This document shows, one piece after another, positions 48,360-57,438 of a stretch of 64,000 bases of DNA. Within the stretch, counting starts at the first letter, position 1. The number at the start of each line of letters is the position of its first letter. A model generated the notes under the pieces. That model was not told the origin of the DNA. It did not search any database and saw nothing but the letters and a program-made list of their open reading frames with translations. Origin of the DNA: Bradyrhizobium sp. GTDB taxonomy: Bacteria > Pseudomonadota > Alphaproteobacteria > Rhizobiales > Xanthobacteraceae. The position numbers and the translations under genes were made by a program. Location of the stretch: the NCBI RefSeq assembly GCF_027451485.1, contig NZ_DAIDJE010000214.1:44259-108258 (forward strand). The letters run 5' to 3'.

Positions 48360-49792
48360 TCGGCGGCAACCTGAAAAAGAGAGGCAAGTTGAGTGAGCTG
48401 TTGGCGACGTGCGGGCATGGCATGAGCGACCACGTCGCCGATGATGAGAATGGCGGGACCGCCGGCAACTTTTTCGACGAGCTCCGGCAGTTCATCGAGG
48501 GTCCCGGTCGCGGCCGCGGCATCGCTCCGCGTCGCCCGCGCAAAAACGCCGACCGGAGTTTTTGGCGAGCGTCCGGCGGCAAGCAGGCCCTTGCGCACCG
48601 AAGGCGCCGCCATCATGCCCATATAGACGACGATCGTCATGGCGACGTCGGTCAGCGTCGACCAGTCGACCATCTCGGCGTCGCTGGCCTTGTGCGCGGT
48701 GAGGAAGGTGACGCGCAGCGCCTGGTGGCGGAAGGTGAGCGGCACTTCGAATTGCGCGGCAGCGCCGATGCCGGCCGTGATTCCGGGGATAACCGAATAG
48801 GCGACCTTCGCCTGGCGGAGCGCCTCGACCTCCTCGCCACCCCGGCCGAAGATGAAGGGATCGCCGCCCTTCAGCCGCACAGCGCGCTTGCCAGCTCGCG
48901 CTGCTTCGATCAGAAGCCGGTTGACGGCGTCCTGACCCATTCCTGGTTTGCCGACGCGCCGGCCAACGGCAACGCGCTCCGCGTCGCGGCGCGCGCGGCC
49001 AAGAATGTCCGGGTTGACCAGTTCGTCATAGAAAACAACGTCGGCATCCTGCAACGCGCGCAGCGCCTTGACGGTCAGCAGATCCGGATCGCCCGGACCC
49101 GCGCCCACCAGCGTCACGCTTCCTGCGGCCTCGCCCGACTGCAGCCGACCTATGAAGGCGGACGCATCACCGACGTTCTTCAGCGCGCTTTCCGCCTCGT
49201 CGGCGCGTCCAGCCAGCACAAGTGCGCCGACCGGACCATCGACCACGCGCTCCCAGAAGCGGCGACGCAGCGCAAAGTCAGGGATCAGGTCGTGGATCGT
49301 CTTGCGCCAGCGACCGATGAACGAAGCAAGTTCGCCGATGCGCTCCGGCAGCAGCGCTTCGATACGTTCGCGAACGCGCCGCGCCACGACCGGTGAGGCG
49401 CCACCGGTACCGACCGCAACCACGACATCGCCGCGATCAACGACAGCCGGAAAAATGAACGTGGAATGATCGAGATCGTCCATCACGTTGATGGGCAGAC
49501 CTGCTGCATTGGCCCGCGCCGACATCGCAGGCCCGATATCGCCAGCGCCCGCGCATACGATCGCGACCACACCGCTTAATTCGGCGATCAGCGGATCGCC
49601 CGCCGCAAGCTCGACCCGCGAGGCCTCGTCCGCGCATAGCCCGCTGAGATCATGCTTTCCGCCGACCGCATACCAGCGAACCCGCGCGCCGGCAGATACC
49701 AGCAGACGCAGCTTGGCGCGGGCTGGATCGCCTGCACCTGCGAGCAACACGACCCCGCGTTGCACATCGAGAAAGATCGGCAGAAATCGCAT
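48356..49792 (-). CDS. cysG: Siroheme synthase (multifunctional CysG)
   Basis: 478 residues. The N-terminal precorrin-2 dehydrogenase/ferrochelatase part (about 1-205; LDVQRGVVLLAGAGDPARAK, INVMDDLDHSTFIFPAVVDR) is joined to the uroporphyrinogen-III C-methyltransferase part (about 215-465; VTLVGAGPGDPDLLTVKALR, VRLKGGDPFIFGRGGEE). It makes siroheme for the sulfite reductase encoded two genes downstream. First gene of the five-gene minus-strand operon; divergent from cysD. Confidence 0.96.
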   Translation of the reverse strand: MRFLPIFLDVQRGVVLLAGAGDPARAKLRLLVSAGARVRWYAVGGKHDLSGLCADEASRVELAAGDPLIAELSGVVAIVCAGAGDIGPAMSARANAAGLPINVMDDLDHSTFIFPAVVDRGDVVVAVGTGGASPVVARRVRERIEALLPERIGELASFIGRWRKTIHDLIPDFALRRRFWERVVDGPVGALVLAGRADEAESALKNVGDASAFIGRLQSGEAAGSVTLVGAGPGDPDLLTVKALRALQDADVVFYDELVNPDILGRARRDAERVAVGRRVGKPGMGQDAVNRLLIEAARAGKRAVRLKGGDPFIFGRGGEEVEALRQAKVAYSVIPGITAGIGAAAQFEVPLTFRHQALRVTFLTAHKASDAEMVDWSTLTDVAMTIVVYMGMMAAPSVRKGLLAAGRSPKTPVGVFARATRSDAAAATGTLDELPELVEKVAGGPAILIIGDVVAHAMPARRQQLTQLASLFQVAAE

Positions 49793-49935
49793 GCTGTGCC
49801 CGCTTCCGGAACTTCCCGGTTGACTGGAATTATTTTCTATATATGTGTCTTATACAGCGCGCAAAGAGAAGATTTTTTCATCTCTTGAGCAATGCCACTA
49901 TAGAATTTTCAAGTCGCAAGGCCAAGGGTTCGTAG
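49793..49935. promoter_or_regulatory. Divergent control region of the two sulfur operons
   Basis: 143 bp, clearly more AT-rich than its surroundings (about 49820-49860 and 49870-49915). TTGACT at 49820 and the following TATTTTCTATATATG and TTATAC look like promoter and operator material, but no unambiguous -35/-10 spacing was found. Both cys operons start here, so a shared sulfur regulator is likely. AAGGG before 49936 is the cysD ribosome binding site. Confidence 0.5.
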
Positions 49936-50841
49936 ATGCATCTTCTCGAAGACAGTTACGTGCAAGACAGGGTGCATCGCGAGCTCCCCGCCGGCCCCCT
50001 CCCCGTCACGCAAAATTCGAGCCATAGACCGGCTTCCTACTCCTCGATGGATCACCTCGACGCGCTCGAGGCCCAGAGCATCTACATCCTCCGTGAGGCG
50101 TTCGCGCGTCTGAAGAAACTCGCGCTATTGTGGTCGCTCGGCAAAGATTCAAACGTGATGATCTGGCTTGCCCGCAAGGCATTCTTCGGCCGCGTGCCGT
50201 TTCCGGCGCTCCACGTCGATACCGGCAAGAAGTTTCCGGAGATGTACGCTTTCCGCGACACCTACGGCAGGGAATGGAAGCTTGACCTTAAAATAGAGCC
50301 GTGCCCGCCGATCGACGCCGTCGATCCGACGCTGCCGCCGGCGGCGCGGTCGGCCGCGCGCAAGACCGAAGGCCTCAAGCTCGCGCTCGCAAAGTATGGT
50401 TTCGATGGATTGATCGCCGGCATTCGCCGCGACGAGGAAGCGACCCGCGCCAAGGAGCGGGTGTTTTCGCCGCGCGGCGCCGAGGGCGGGTGGGACGTGC
50501 GCGACCAACCGCCGGAATTCTGGGATCAGTTTAACGCCTCGCCGCCGCCGGGCGCACACTTGCGGATTCATCCCATCCTGCATTGGACCGAGGCCGACAT
50601 CTGGGCCTACACGAAGCGCGAAAACATTCCGATCATTCCGCTTTATCTCGCCAACGGCGGCAAGAGATATCGTTCGCTGGGCGATGCCGATATCACCTTT
50701 CCGGTGGCTTCGACCGCGGCCAGCATCGAGGAAATCCTGGCCGAACTCGAACGCACCAAGGTGCCCGAGCGTGCGGGCCGATCGCTCGACCACGAGACTG
50801 AGGACGCGTTCGAGCGGCTGCGCGTCGCCGGCTACCTGTAG
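49936..50841 (+). CDS. cysD: Sulfate adenylyltransferase subunit 2
   Basis: 301 residues. With CysN it makes APS from sulfate and ATP. The PP-loop motif SLGKDS and LHVDTGKKFPEMYAFRD are typical; GIRRDEEATRAKERVFSPRG and WTEADIWAYTKRENIPIIPL follow. The C-terminal third is shorter than in E. coli CysD: after LANGGKRYRSLGD the insert of about 25 residues is absent. The ATG at 49936 has a good ribosome binding site and gives a ~37-residue extension before the core MDHLDALEAQSIYI; a second ATG at 50047 is possible. Confidence 0.93.
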   Translation: MHLLEDSYVQDRVHRELPAGPLPVTQNSSHRPASYSSMDHLDALEAQSIYILREAFARLKKLALLWSLGKDSNVMIWLARKAFFGRVPFPALHVDTGKKFPEMYAFRDTYGREWKLDLKIEPCPPIDAVDPTLPPAARSAARKTEGLKLALAKYGFDGLIAGIRRDEEATRAKERVFSPRGAEGGWDVRDQPPEFWDQFNASPPPGAHLRIHPILHWTEADIWAYTKRENIPIIPLYLANGGKRYRSLGDADITFPVASTAASIEEILAELERTKVPERAGRSLDHETEDAFERLRVAGYL

Positions 50842-50866
50842 AAAACAGCCATATGTTGGATTTGCC

Positions 50867-52783
50867 ATGAACATGAGCGTGCCCGCCGAGCTGCCGCTGC
50901 TTCCGAACAGCGCTATCCGTGCGCAGCTGCGCATTGTCATCGTCGGCCATGTCGATCATGGCAAGTCCACGCTGGTCGGGCGGCTGCTGCATGAAACCGG
51001 CAGCCTGCCGGATGGCAAGCTCGAGATGTTGAAGCAGGTGAGCGCACGGCGCGGCATGCCGTTTGAATGGTCGTTCCTGCTCGATGCGTTGCAAACCGAG
51101 CGCGACCAGGGCATCACCATCGACACCACGCAGATTCGCTTTCGCACGCGATCACGCGATGTGGTGCTGATCGACGCTCCCGGTCACGCCGAATTCCTCC
51201 GCAACATGATCACCGGCGCGTCGCAGGCCGACGCTGCACTCCTGATCATCGATGCGCTGGAAGGCGTGCGCGATCAGACGAGGCGCCACGGCTACCTCCT
51301 GCATCTATTGGGCGTCAAACAGGTCACTGTGGTCGTCAACAAGATGGATCGCGTTGCCTTTAGCGAGGCGCGATTTGCCGAGATTCGCGACGAGATTTCA
51401 GCACATCTGGCCGGCCTTGGCGTCGCCCCGCTTGCGGTCATCCCGATCTCTGCACGGGACGGCGACGGCGTCGCCAAGCTGTCGCAGCGAATCAGCTGGT
51501 ACGCCGGGGCGACCGTGGTCGAAGCGCTCGATGCGCTTCAGCCCGCGCAACCACCCGAGCAGCTTGCGCTACGGCTGCCGGTCCAGGCGATCTACAAATT
51601 CGACGACCGCCGCATCATCGCCGGCCGGATCGAATCCGGCCGCCTTTCGAGCGGCGACGAAATCGTCATCATGCCGGCGGGGAAGATCGCCAAGATCAGG
51701 AGCGTCGAAAGCTGGCCGATTACGCCGCTCAAAGGCGTGCAGACCGCGGGTCGATCGGTCGGCATTACGCTCGATCGCGAGCTGTTTCTCGAGCGCGGCG
51801 ATATCATCGCGCACACGGAATCCGCTCCGCGCGATACACGGCGAATTCATGCCCGCATCTTCTGGCTCCATGACAGGCCGCTCGACAAGGGCGACCAGAT
51901 CCTCGTGCGGCTGGGCACGCGCGAGAGCCGCGCCAGCGTCGTGACAATCGACAAGGCGGTCGATCCCGGCGCGTTATCGAGCGTCGAGAATACGTCCATT
52001 GCACGTAACCACGTCGGCGAGATCGACATCGCGCTGGCCCAACCGATCGCCGCCGATGCCTATGCCGACAATCCGAGGACCGGGCGGCTTGTAATCGAGG
52101 TCAACGGCCGCATCGCCGGCGGCGGATTGGTGCTGTCGGTGGATTCCGGACGGCGCGCCCTGCCGGTTGATATCGTGCCGGTGGAATCGGCTCTCCGGCC
52201 AGACGAGCGCTCGGGCCGCTATCGCCACCGCGGCGCGGTGGTCTGGCTGACGGGATTGCCCGCTTCCGGAAAATCGACGCTGGCGTGCGCGCTGGAGCGG
52301 CGGCTGTTTGACCGTGGCGGCTCGCCGGTTCTTCTGGATGGCGACACCCTGCGCGCCGGACTCAACCGCGATCTCGGCTTCTCCGCGCAGGACCGCAGCG
52401 AAAACATCCGGCGCCTCGCTGAAGTTGCGACGCATCTCGCCCGCAATGGTCACGTCGCGATCGTCGCCGCCGTCTCCCCCTCGCGCGAGGACCGCGCTGC
52501 TGCGCGTCAGATCGCCGACACCGTGTTTCGCGAAATTCACGTCGCGACGCCCGCTGAAATCTGCGAAAGCCGCGATCCAAAGGGTCATTACGCCAAGGCG
52601 CGCGCAGGCGGTCTGCCGGCATTCACCGGCATAACCCGCGACTACGAACCGCCGGTAAATTGCGAGCTCGTCATCGATACCTCGCAACTTCCGGTGAGCG
52701 AAGCCGCCGAGGCCGCAGAACGCATGCTGCTGGCCACCGGCATCCTTTTCGACGAAGTCATTGATCTGGCTGCCAATATTTGA
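50867..52783 (+). CDS. cysNC: Bifunctional sulfate adenylyltransferase subunit 1 / adenylylsulfate kinase
   Basis: 638 residues. The N-terminal CysN GTPase (about 20-440) has GHVDHGKST, DAPGH and NKMD and drives APS synthesis with CysD. The C-terminal CysC APS kinase (about 445-630) has its own P-loop GLPASGKST near 462 and makes PAPS. The NodQ-like fused layout is usual in rhizobia. The cluster with cysH, cysI and cysG marks it as housekeeping rather than nodulation. Start ATG lies 25 bp after cysD; a strong terminator follows. Confidence 0.95.
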   Translation: MNMSVPAELPLLPNSAIRAQLRIVIVGHVDHGKSTLVGRLLHETGSLPDGKLEMLKQVSARRGMPFEWSFLLDALQTERDQGITIDTTQIRFRTRSRDVVLIDAPGHAEFLRNMITGASQADAALLIIDALEGVRDQTRRHGYLLHLLGVKQVTVVVNKMDRVAFSEARFAEIRDEISAHLAGLGVAPLAVIPISARDGDGVAKLSQRISWYAGATVVEALDALQPAQPPEQLALRLPVQAIYKFDDRRIIAGRIESGRLSSGDEIVIMPAGKIAKIRSVESWPITPLKGVQTAGRSVGITLDRELFLERGDIIAHTESAPRDTRRIHARIFWLHDRPLDKGDQILVRLGTRESRASVVTIDKAVDPGALSSVENTSIARNHVGEIDIALAQPIAADAYADNPRTGRLVIEVNGRIAGGGLVLSVDSGRRALPVDIVPVESALRPDERSGRYRHRGAVVWLTGLPASGKSTLACALERRLFDRGGSPVLLDGDTLRAGLNRDLGFSAQDRSENIRRLAEVATHLARNGHVAIVAAVSPSREDRAAARQIADTVFREIHVATPAEICESRDPKGHYAKARAGGLPAFTGITRDYEPPVNCELVIDTSQLPVSEAAEAAERMLLATGILFDEVIDLAANI

Positions 52784-52860
52784 GCCCGCCCGGAGCTGCC
52801 CAGGAAGCCTCCGAAAAGCTTTTCCTTAGGCCGGCTTTAGCGCTAAAAGGCGTCGAACTT

Positions 52861-52882
52861 CGCGCCTTTTGGCGCGTTTTTT
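52861..52882 (+). terminator. Rho-independent terminator of cysD-cysNC
   Basis: CGCGCC (52861-52866), TTTT loop, GGCGCG (52871-52876), then TTTTTT (52877-52882). An overlapping alternative pair AAAAGGCG/CGCCTTTT lies just upstream. It separates the sulfur operon from malate synthase. Confidence 0.92.
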
Positions 52883-52946
52883 GCTCCGAAAATTCACAAA
52901 AATGACGGCGCTTCCCGGCGCGGTCTCTCGCGGGAAAAATTCGACC

Positions 52947-55106
52947 ATGACTCGTATCGACGCCCACGGCCTGAAGATTGCGCCTGTTCTGTTCGATTTC
53001 ATCGCCAAAGAGGCCGCCCCGAAAACAGGAATCTCAGCCGATGCGTTTTGGGCGGGCCTCGCCGCGATCGTGCGGGATCTGGCGCCCAAAAATCGCGATC
53101 TTCTCGCATTTCGCGATCAGCTGCAGGCAAAGATTGACGACTGGCACCGCGCTCACAAGGGCAAGCCGCTCGACCTCGACGCCTACACGGCTTTCCTGAA
53201 GGAGATCGGTTACCTGCTGCCGGAGCCGGCGACTCACAAGGTCGAGACTGCCAATGTCGATGAGGAAATCGGCAAGATCTGCGGACCGCAGCTCGTCGTG
53301 CCGCTCACCAATGCGCGCTATGCGCTGAATGCCGCCAACGCCCGCTGGGGCAGCCTGTACGACGCGTTTTACGGCACCGATGCGATCCCGCACGGCGCAA
53401 GCGAAACCGGCCGCGGCTTCAACAAGGCGCGCGGCGACAAGGTGGTGGCGAAGGCCAAGAGCTTCCTCGACCAGGCCGTGCCGCTTGCGACCGGCAGCCA
53501 CGCCGATGTCGTGGCCTACACAGTCGTCGGCGGCAAGCTCGCCGTCAAGCTGAAGAACGGCAGCACCACCGCGTTGAAGTCCGATGCGCAGTTCGCGGGT
53601 TACCGCGGCGACGCCGCCTCTCCTTCGGCCATTCTGCTGGTCAACAACGGCCTGCACATCGAGCTCCAGATCGATCGAAGCCACATGATCGGCAAGGACG
53701 ATCCCGCAGGCGTTGCCGACTTGATCATGGAAGCCGCGGTCAGCACCATTCTCGACATGGAAGACAGCGTTGCGACTGTGGATGCCGATGACAAGGTGCT
53801 TGTCTACCGCAACACGCTCGGCCTGATGAACGGCACGCTGTCGGCCGAATTCGAAAAGGGCGGCAAGACGCTGACGCGCGCGCTCAATCCCGACCGCGTC
53901 TACACGACGGGTGACGGCAAGGAGCTCAAGCTCCACGGTCGTAGCCTGCTGCTGATGCGCAATGTCGGCCACCACATGTTTACCGATGCGGTCCTCGATG
54001 CTGCGGGCAAGGAAATTCCCGAAGGCATGCTGGATGCCGCGGTCTCGGGGTTGCTCGCGATCCACGATCTCAAGGGTCTTTCCAGGCTGCGCAACAGCCG
54101 GACCGGCTCGGTCTATATCGTCAAGCCGAAGATGCACGGTCCGGACGAGGTCGCATTTACCTGCGAGCTTTTCGCGCGCGTCGAGAAGATGCTGTCCTTG
54201 CCGGAAAATACTCTGAAGGTCGGCATCATGGACGAGGAGCGCCGCACCACGGTGAACCTGAAGAGCTGCATCCAGCAGGCGACCAAACGCATCGTCTTCA
54301 TCAACACCGGCTTCCTCGACCGTACCGGCGACGAGATTCATACCTCGATGGAAGCCGGCCCCATGATCCGCAAGAACGAAATGAAAGCGCAGCCCTGGAT
54401 CAAGGCCTATGAAGACTGGAACGTCGACATTGGGTTGATCGACGGCCTGCCCGGCCATGCCCAGATCGGCAAGGGCATGTGGGCCGCGCCCGACAAGATG
54501 GCGGACATGCTGACGCAGAAGATCGGACATCCGCAGGCCGGCGCGACCACGGCTTGGGTGCCCTCGCCGACGGCCGCAACGCTGCATGCACTGCACTATC
54601 ATCAGGTCAACGTGCTGGCGCGTCAGCAGGAGCTCTCCAAGGGCGGGCCGCGCGCCAAGCTGTCCGACATCCTGACCATCCCGGTTTCAAAATCGAACTG
54701 GGCACCTGATGACGTGCGGCAGGAGATCGACAACAACTGCCAAGGCATCCTCGGATACGTCGTGCGCTGGATCGATCAGGGCGTCGGCTGCTCGAAGGTA
54801 CCTGACATTCACGACGTCGGCCTGATGGAAGATCGCGCAACCTTGCGCATCTCGAGCCAGCATCTGGCCAACTGGCTGCGTCACGGCGTCGTCACCAACG
54901 AGCAGGTGATGGATTCCCTGAAGCGGATGGCGGCGGTAGTCGACGGCCAGAACAAGGACGATGCGCTCTACAAGCCAATGGCCCCGGGCTTCGACGGCGT
55001 CGCCTTCAAGGCAGCATGCGATCTCGTCTTCAAGGGACGCGAGCAGCCGAACGGCTACACCGAATACATTCTCACCGCGCGGCGCCGCGAAGCCAAGGCG
55101 GGCTAG
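52947..55106 (+). CDS. glcB: Malate synthase G
   Basis: 719 residues, as expected for isoform G. Condenses glyoxylate and acetyl-CoA to malate (glyoxylate shunt and glycolate use). EDSVATVDADDKVLVYRNTL, NRTGSVYIVKPKMHGPDEVA (written from ...SRTGSVYIVKPKMHGPDE) and GIMDEERRTTVNLKSCIQ contain the Mg and glyoxylate-binding residues, and RISSQHLANWLRHGVV holds the C-terminal part. Start at MTRIDAHGLKIAPV; the upstream in-frame ATGs lie in the terminator region. No isocitrate lyase gene is in the window. Confidence 0.96.
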   Translation: MTRIDAHGLKIAPVLFDFIAKEAAPKTGISADAFWAGLAAIVRDLAPKNRDLLAFRDQLQAKIDDWHRAHKGKPLDLDAYTAFLKEIGYLLPEPATHKVETANVDEEIGKICGPQLVVPLTNARYALNAANARWGSLYDAFYGTDAIPHGASETGRGFNKARGDKVVAKAKSFLDQAVPLATGSHADVVAYTVVGGKLAVKLKNGSTTALKSDAQFAGYRGDAASPSAILLVNNGLHIELQIDRSHMIGKDDPAGVADLIMEAAVSTILDMEDSVATVDADDKVLVYRNTLGLMNGTLSAEFEKGGKTLTRALNPDRVYTTGDGKELKLHGRSLLLMRNVGHHMFTDAVLDAAGKEIPEGMLDAAVSGLLAIHDLKGLSRLRNSRTGSVYIVKPKMHGPDEVAFTCELFARVEKMLSLPENTLKVGIMDEERRTTVNLKSCIQQATKRIVFINTGFLDRTGDEIHTSMEAGPMIRKNEMKAQPWIKAYEDWNVDIGLIDGLPGHAQIGKGMWAAPDKMADMLTQKIGHPQAGATTAWVPSPTAATLHALHYHQVNVLARQQELSKGGPRAKLSDILTIPVSKSNWAPDDVRQEIDNNCQGILGYVVRWIDQGVGCSKVPDIHDVGLMEDRATLRISSQHLANWLRHGVVTNEQVMDSLKRMAAVVDGQNKDDALYKPMAPGFDGVAFKAACDLVFKGREQPNGYTEYILTARRREAKAG

Positions 55107-55108
55107 TG

Positions 55109-55173
55109 GAATCGATCTGACATTCGCTGGCCACCGGTTGGTCGAGCGAATGTCAAATCCCGAAGTCGATTCC
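55109..55173. repeat. Palindrome D element (single) between convergent genes
   Basis: Outer arms GGAATCGA (55109-55116) and TCGATTCC (55166-55173) enclose GATCTGACATTCGCT (55114-55128) and AGCGAATGTCAAATC (55145-55159), one mismatch. TAGTGGA precedes it as in other D copies. Placed 2 bp after the glcB stop and 13 bp before the end of the convergent SDR gene, it could act as a two-way terminator. Confidence 0.72.
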
Positions 55174-55186
55174 AACCTCTTGGTAC

Positions 55187-56077
55187 TCAAACCTTGAAGT
55201 AGCCCGGCTGGCTGATGTCGGCGATCAAGCCAGTGCCGGTGGGCGTCCAGCCCAACCGCTGCTGGGTCAAAGTGCTGGAAGCCGGCATGTCCAAGCCGGC
55301 GAACATCGCCAGTGGTCCGTAATAATCGCGGGCCTGCTCTTTCCTGATCGAAACAACCGGCACATTCAGCGCGCGGCCGATCAATTCGACGATCTGACGC
55401 ATGGGTACGCCTTCCTCGCCAACGGCGTGGTAGATGCCGTTTACCGTGCCCCTTTCCAAGGCAAGTCGGTACAAGCGGGCGACATCCAGCCTGTGGGCCG
55501 CAGCCCATCGTTCGGCGCCGTCCCCGACATAGGCGGCGGCGCCCTTTTGGCGCGCGAGTTCGACCAGGTAACTGATCAACCCGGCCTTTCCGGCGGCGCC
55601 ATGCACTTGCGGCAGGCGTATCGCCATCGCACGCACGCCACGCGACGCATAGGCCAAACCGGCCTGCTCAGAGACGCGCGGAACATGCGTGCTGGACTCG
55701 CGCCGCATATCTTCGGTGACCACCACACCTGGTGCGATAAGGCCCGTTCCAGAGGTGACGATGAAAGGCTTGTTCGTCCCCACCAGCACATCGCCCATTG
55801 CATCGATTGCCGTCTTGTCGATGGCGCCATTCTCCGCGAATTTCGTGAAATCATGAATGAAGGCCAGATGGATCACGCCATCTGAGTCCTTTGCACCGCG
55901 CTTCAGGCTTTCGACGTCCTGCAGCGAGCCGCGATGGACCTGGGCTCCCAGGTTCTCCAGCGTCCTCACGTTCTCTTCGGAGCGCGCGAGGCCCACGACC
56001 TGATGCCCGTTTGCGATGAGTTCTTTTGTGGTCTCAGTGCCGATAAACCCTGCGGCGCCGGTGACGAATAAGCGCAT
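55187..56077 (-). CDS. NAD-dependent epimerase/SDR-like oxidoreductase (NAD(P)H-binding)
   Basis: 296 residues from MRLFVTGAAGFIGTETTKEL (extended SDR glycine motif TGAAGFIG). It carries GNxVxGLARS-like and GAQVHRGSLQDVESL segments of the atypical SDR type; VIHLAFIHDF replaces the classical NNAG. No clear YxxxK is visible near 140-160, so catalysis is uncertain. Two earlier in-frame starts (56086, 56125) exist. Divergent from an XRE-family regulator gene that probably controls it. Confidence 0.88.
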   Translation of the reverse strand: MRLFVTGAAGFIGTETTKELIANGHQVVGLARSEENVRTLENLGAQVHRGSLQDVESLKRGAKDSDGVIHLAFIHDFTKFAENGAIDKTAIDAMGDVLVGTNKPFIVTSGTGLIAPGVVVTEDMRRESSTHVPRVSEQAGLAYASRGVRAMAIRLPQVHGAAGKAGLISYLVELARQKGAAAYVGDGAERWAAAHRLDVARLYRLALERGTVNGIYHAVGEEGVPMRQIVELIGRALNVPVVSIRKEQARDYYGPLAMFAGLDMPASSTLTQQRLGWTPTGTGLIADISQPGYFKV

Positions 56078-56141
56078 GAGAAACATTCCCTGTTCAGAAC
56101 ACCCGGATATTGTTAGGTTGTTCATTCAGGTAAAGTAGTGA

Positions 56142-56160
56142 GATCATACCGGTATAATCG
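56142..56160 (+). promoter_or_regulatory. Operator/-10 region of the XRE regulator gene
   Basis: ATACCGGTAT (56146-56155) is a perfect palindrome inside a nearly symmetric GATCATACCGGTATAATC. It overlaps TATAAT (56153-56158), a consensus -10 box on the + strand, so a protein bound here would block transcription. The ATG lies 10 bp after the -10, giving an almost leaderless mRNA. No good -35 box is seen. Confidence 0.5.
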
Positions 56161-56168
56161 CTAACAGG

Positions 56169-56993
56169 ATGACGAACGCGACCTCGCTTGGGACTTATCT
56201 GAAGGATCGTCGCGCCAAGCTTGATCCTGCCGCGTTCGGCTTTTCGCTGAAGCGGCGGCGAACACCGGGACTCCGGCGCGAAGAAGTGGCGCATCGCGCG
56301 AATGTGAGCGCCACCTGGTACACGTGGCTGGAGCAGGGGCGCGGCGGAGCGCCCTCCGCCGATGTGCTGGATCGGATCGCCCGCGCCATGATGCTGACCG
56401 ACGTAGAGCGCGAACATCTGTTTCTGCTCGGTCTCGGTCGGCCGCCAGAAGCCCGCTACAACGCGCCCGAAAGTATCTCACCCCGTCTGCAACGCGTGCT
56501 CGACACGCTGGAATTCAGTCCCGCCTTTGTTCGCACTGCGACATGGGATGTGATCGCGTGGAACAGGGCCGCCGCCGCTGTCCTGACCGACTACAGCACG
56601 TTGCCGGAGGGGCAGCGCAATGTTCTGCGCATGATGTTCCGCGACAGCCGCGTACGCGCGGCTCAGCCTAACTGGCAAAGTGTTGCGCGCTATGTCGTGG
56701 CGTCATTCCGCGCGGATGTGACCCGCGTCGGCGCCGCGCGCAATGTGCAGTCTCTGGTCGATGAACTCTGCGCGACAAGCCCTGAATTCGCGGCGATGTG
56801 GCGTGACAACGATGTGCAAGGCCATGGCGATGGCCTGAAAGTTTTGCAGCATCCCGTCGCCGGACCGCTCTCAATGGAGTTTTCGGCTTTCGCCGTCGAC
56901 GGCCGGCCGGACCTCAACATGGTGATCTTCAATCCTGCGACCCGCGCGGATGCGAACAATATCGGTGACCTGCTGAAGTCTCTGCCGAAGTAG
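56169..56993 (+). CDS. XRE/HTH regulator with MmyB-like ligand-binding domain
   Basis: 274 residues. The N-terminal helix-turn-helix (about 15-85) contains TPGLRREEVAHRANVSATWY, the hallmark of this group. The C-terminal MmyB-like PAS-type domain (about 105-270; FVRTATWDVIAWNRAAAAVL) binds fatty-acid-like ligands in related structures. It is divergent from the oxidoreductase gene with a palindrome between, so it likely represses that gene and itself. Such regulator/SDR pairs are common. Confidence 0.92.
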   Translation: MTNATSLGTYLKDRRAKLDPAAFGFSLKRRRTPGLRREEVAHRANVSATWYTWLEQGRGGAPSADVLDRIARAMMLTDVEREHLFLLGLGRPPEARYNAPESISPRLQRVLDTLEFSPAFVRTATWDVIAWNRAAAAVLTDYSTLPEGQRNVLRMMFRDSRVRAAQPNWQSVARYVVASFRADVTRVGAARNVQSLVDELCATSPEFAAMWRDNDVQGHGDGLKVLQHPVAGPLSMEFSAFAVDGRPDLNMVIFNPATRADANNIGDLLKSLPK

Positions 56994-57144
56994 GCGTGCC
57001 CTATCGCTAACTTCGCTCCGAATACGATCTGGGTACAATTGCTTCATTCGCACGCCGACGAAACAGCCGCTCTCGCCGCGGCTCGCTCCGGAACAACTGG
57101 CGACCGCAATCGTTGAAGCATCTTCTTGCCACAGGGAGATGATG

Positions 57145-57345
57145 ATGGATTGGAACCAGGTCCAGGGCAACTGGAAGCAGATCAGAGGGAAGGCGAAAGA
57201 GAAGTGGGGTAAACTCACCGATGACGATCTCAACGTCATCGAAGGCCGCCGCGAACAACTCGAGGGCAAGTTGCAGCAGCGCTACGGATTCGCCAAAGAA
57301 CAGATCCATAAGGACGTCGACGACTGGTTCAGTACTCTAAAGTAA
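57145..57345 (+). CDS. CsbD family stress protein
   Basis: 66 residues from MDWNQVQGNWKQIRGKAKEK; the third of three consecutive ATGs is chosen because GGGAG lies 6 bp upstream. The core KWGKLTDDDLNVIEGRREQL matches CsbD/YjbJ, small abundant proteins induced by general stress. Function is not established. Followed by an intrinsic terminator. Preceding 56994-57144: nothing recognised beyond a probable promoter. Confidence 0.93.
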   Translation: MDWNQVQGNWKQIRGKAKEKWGKLTDDDLNVIEGRREQLEGKLQQRYGFAKEQIHKDVDDWFSTLK

Positions 57346-57380
57346 ACCCCGGATCCGAATTCGACGCGCAGAGGAACGCG

Positions 57381-57412
57381 AAAAAGCCCCGGCACTTACC
57401 GGGGCTTTTTTT
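57381..57412 (+). terminator. Rho-independent terminator after the csbD-like gene
   Basis: AAAAAGCCCCGG stem (57381-57392), loop, CCGGGGC and a run of seven T (57406-57412). The A-run on the other side makes it usable in both directions, so it may also end the small membrane-protein gene that faces it. Confidence 0.92.
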
Positions 57413-57438
57413 GCAGCATAGCCAGCAATGCGAAGGCG

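Noticed and set aside
49936..52783. Nodulation genes nodP/nodQ
   Set aside because: Sequence is similar in layout, but the genes are divergent from cysG-cysI-cysH and no other nod gene or evident nod box is nearby.
53034..54602. 522-codon minus-strand open frame inside malate synthase
   Set aside because: Shadow frame: Arg/His/Val-rich, no family features, whereas the + strand encodes an intact enzyme.
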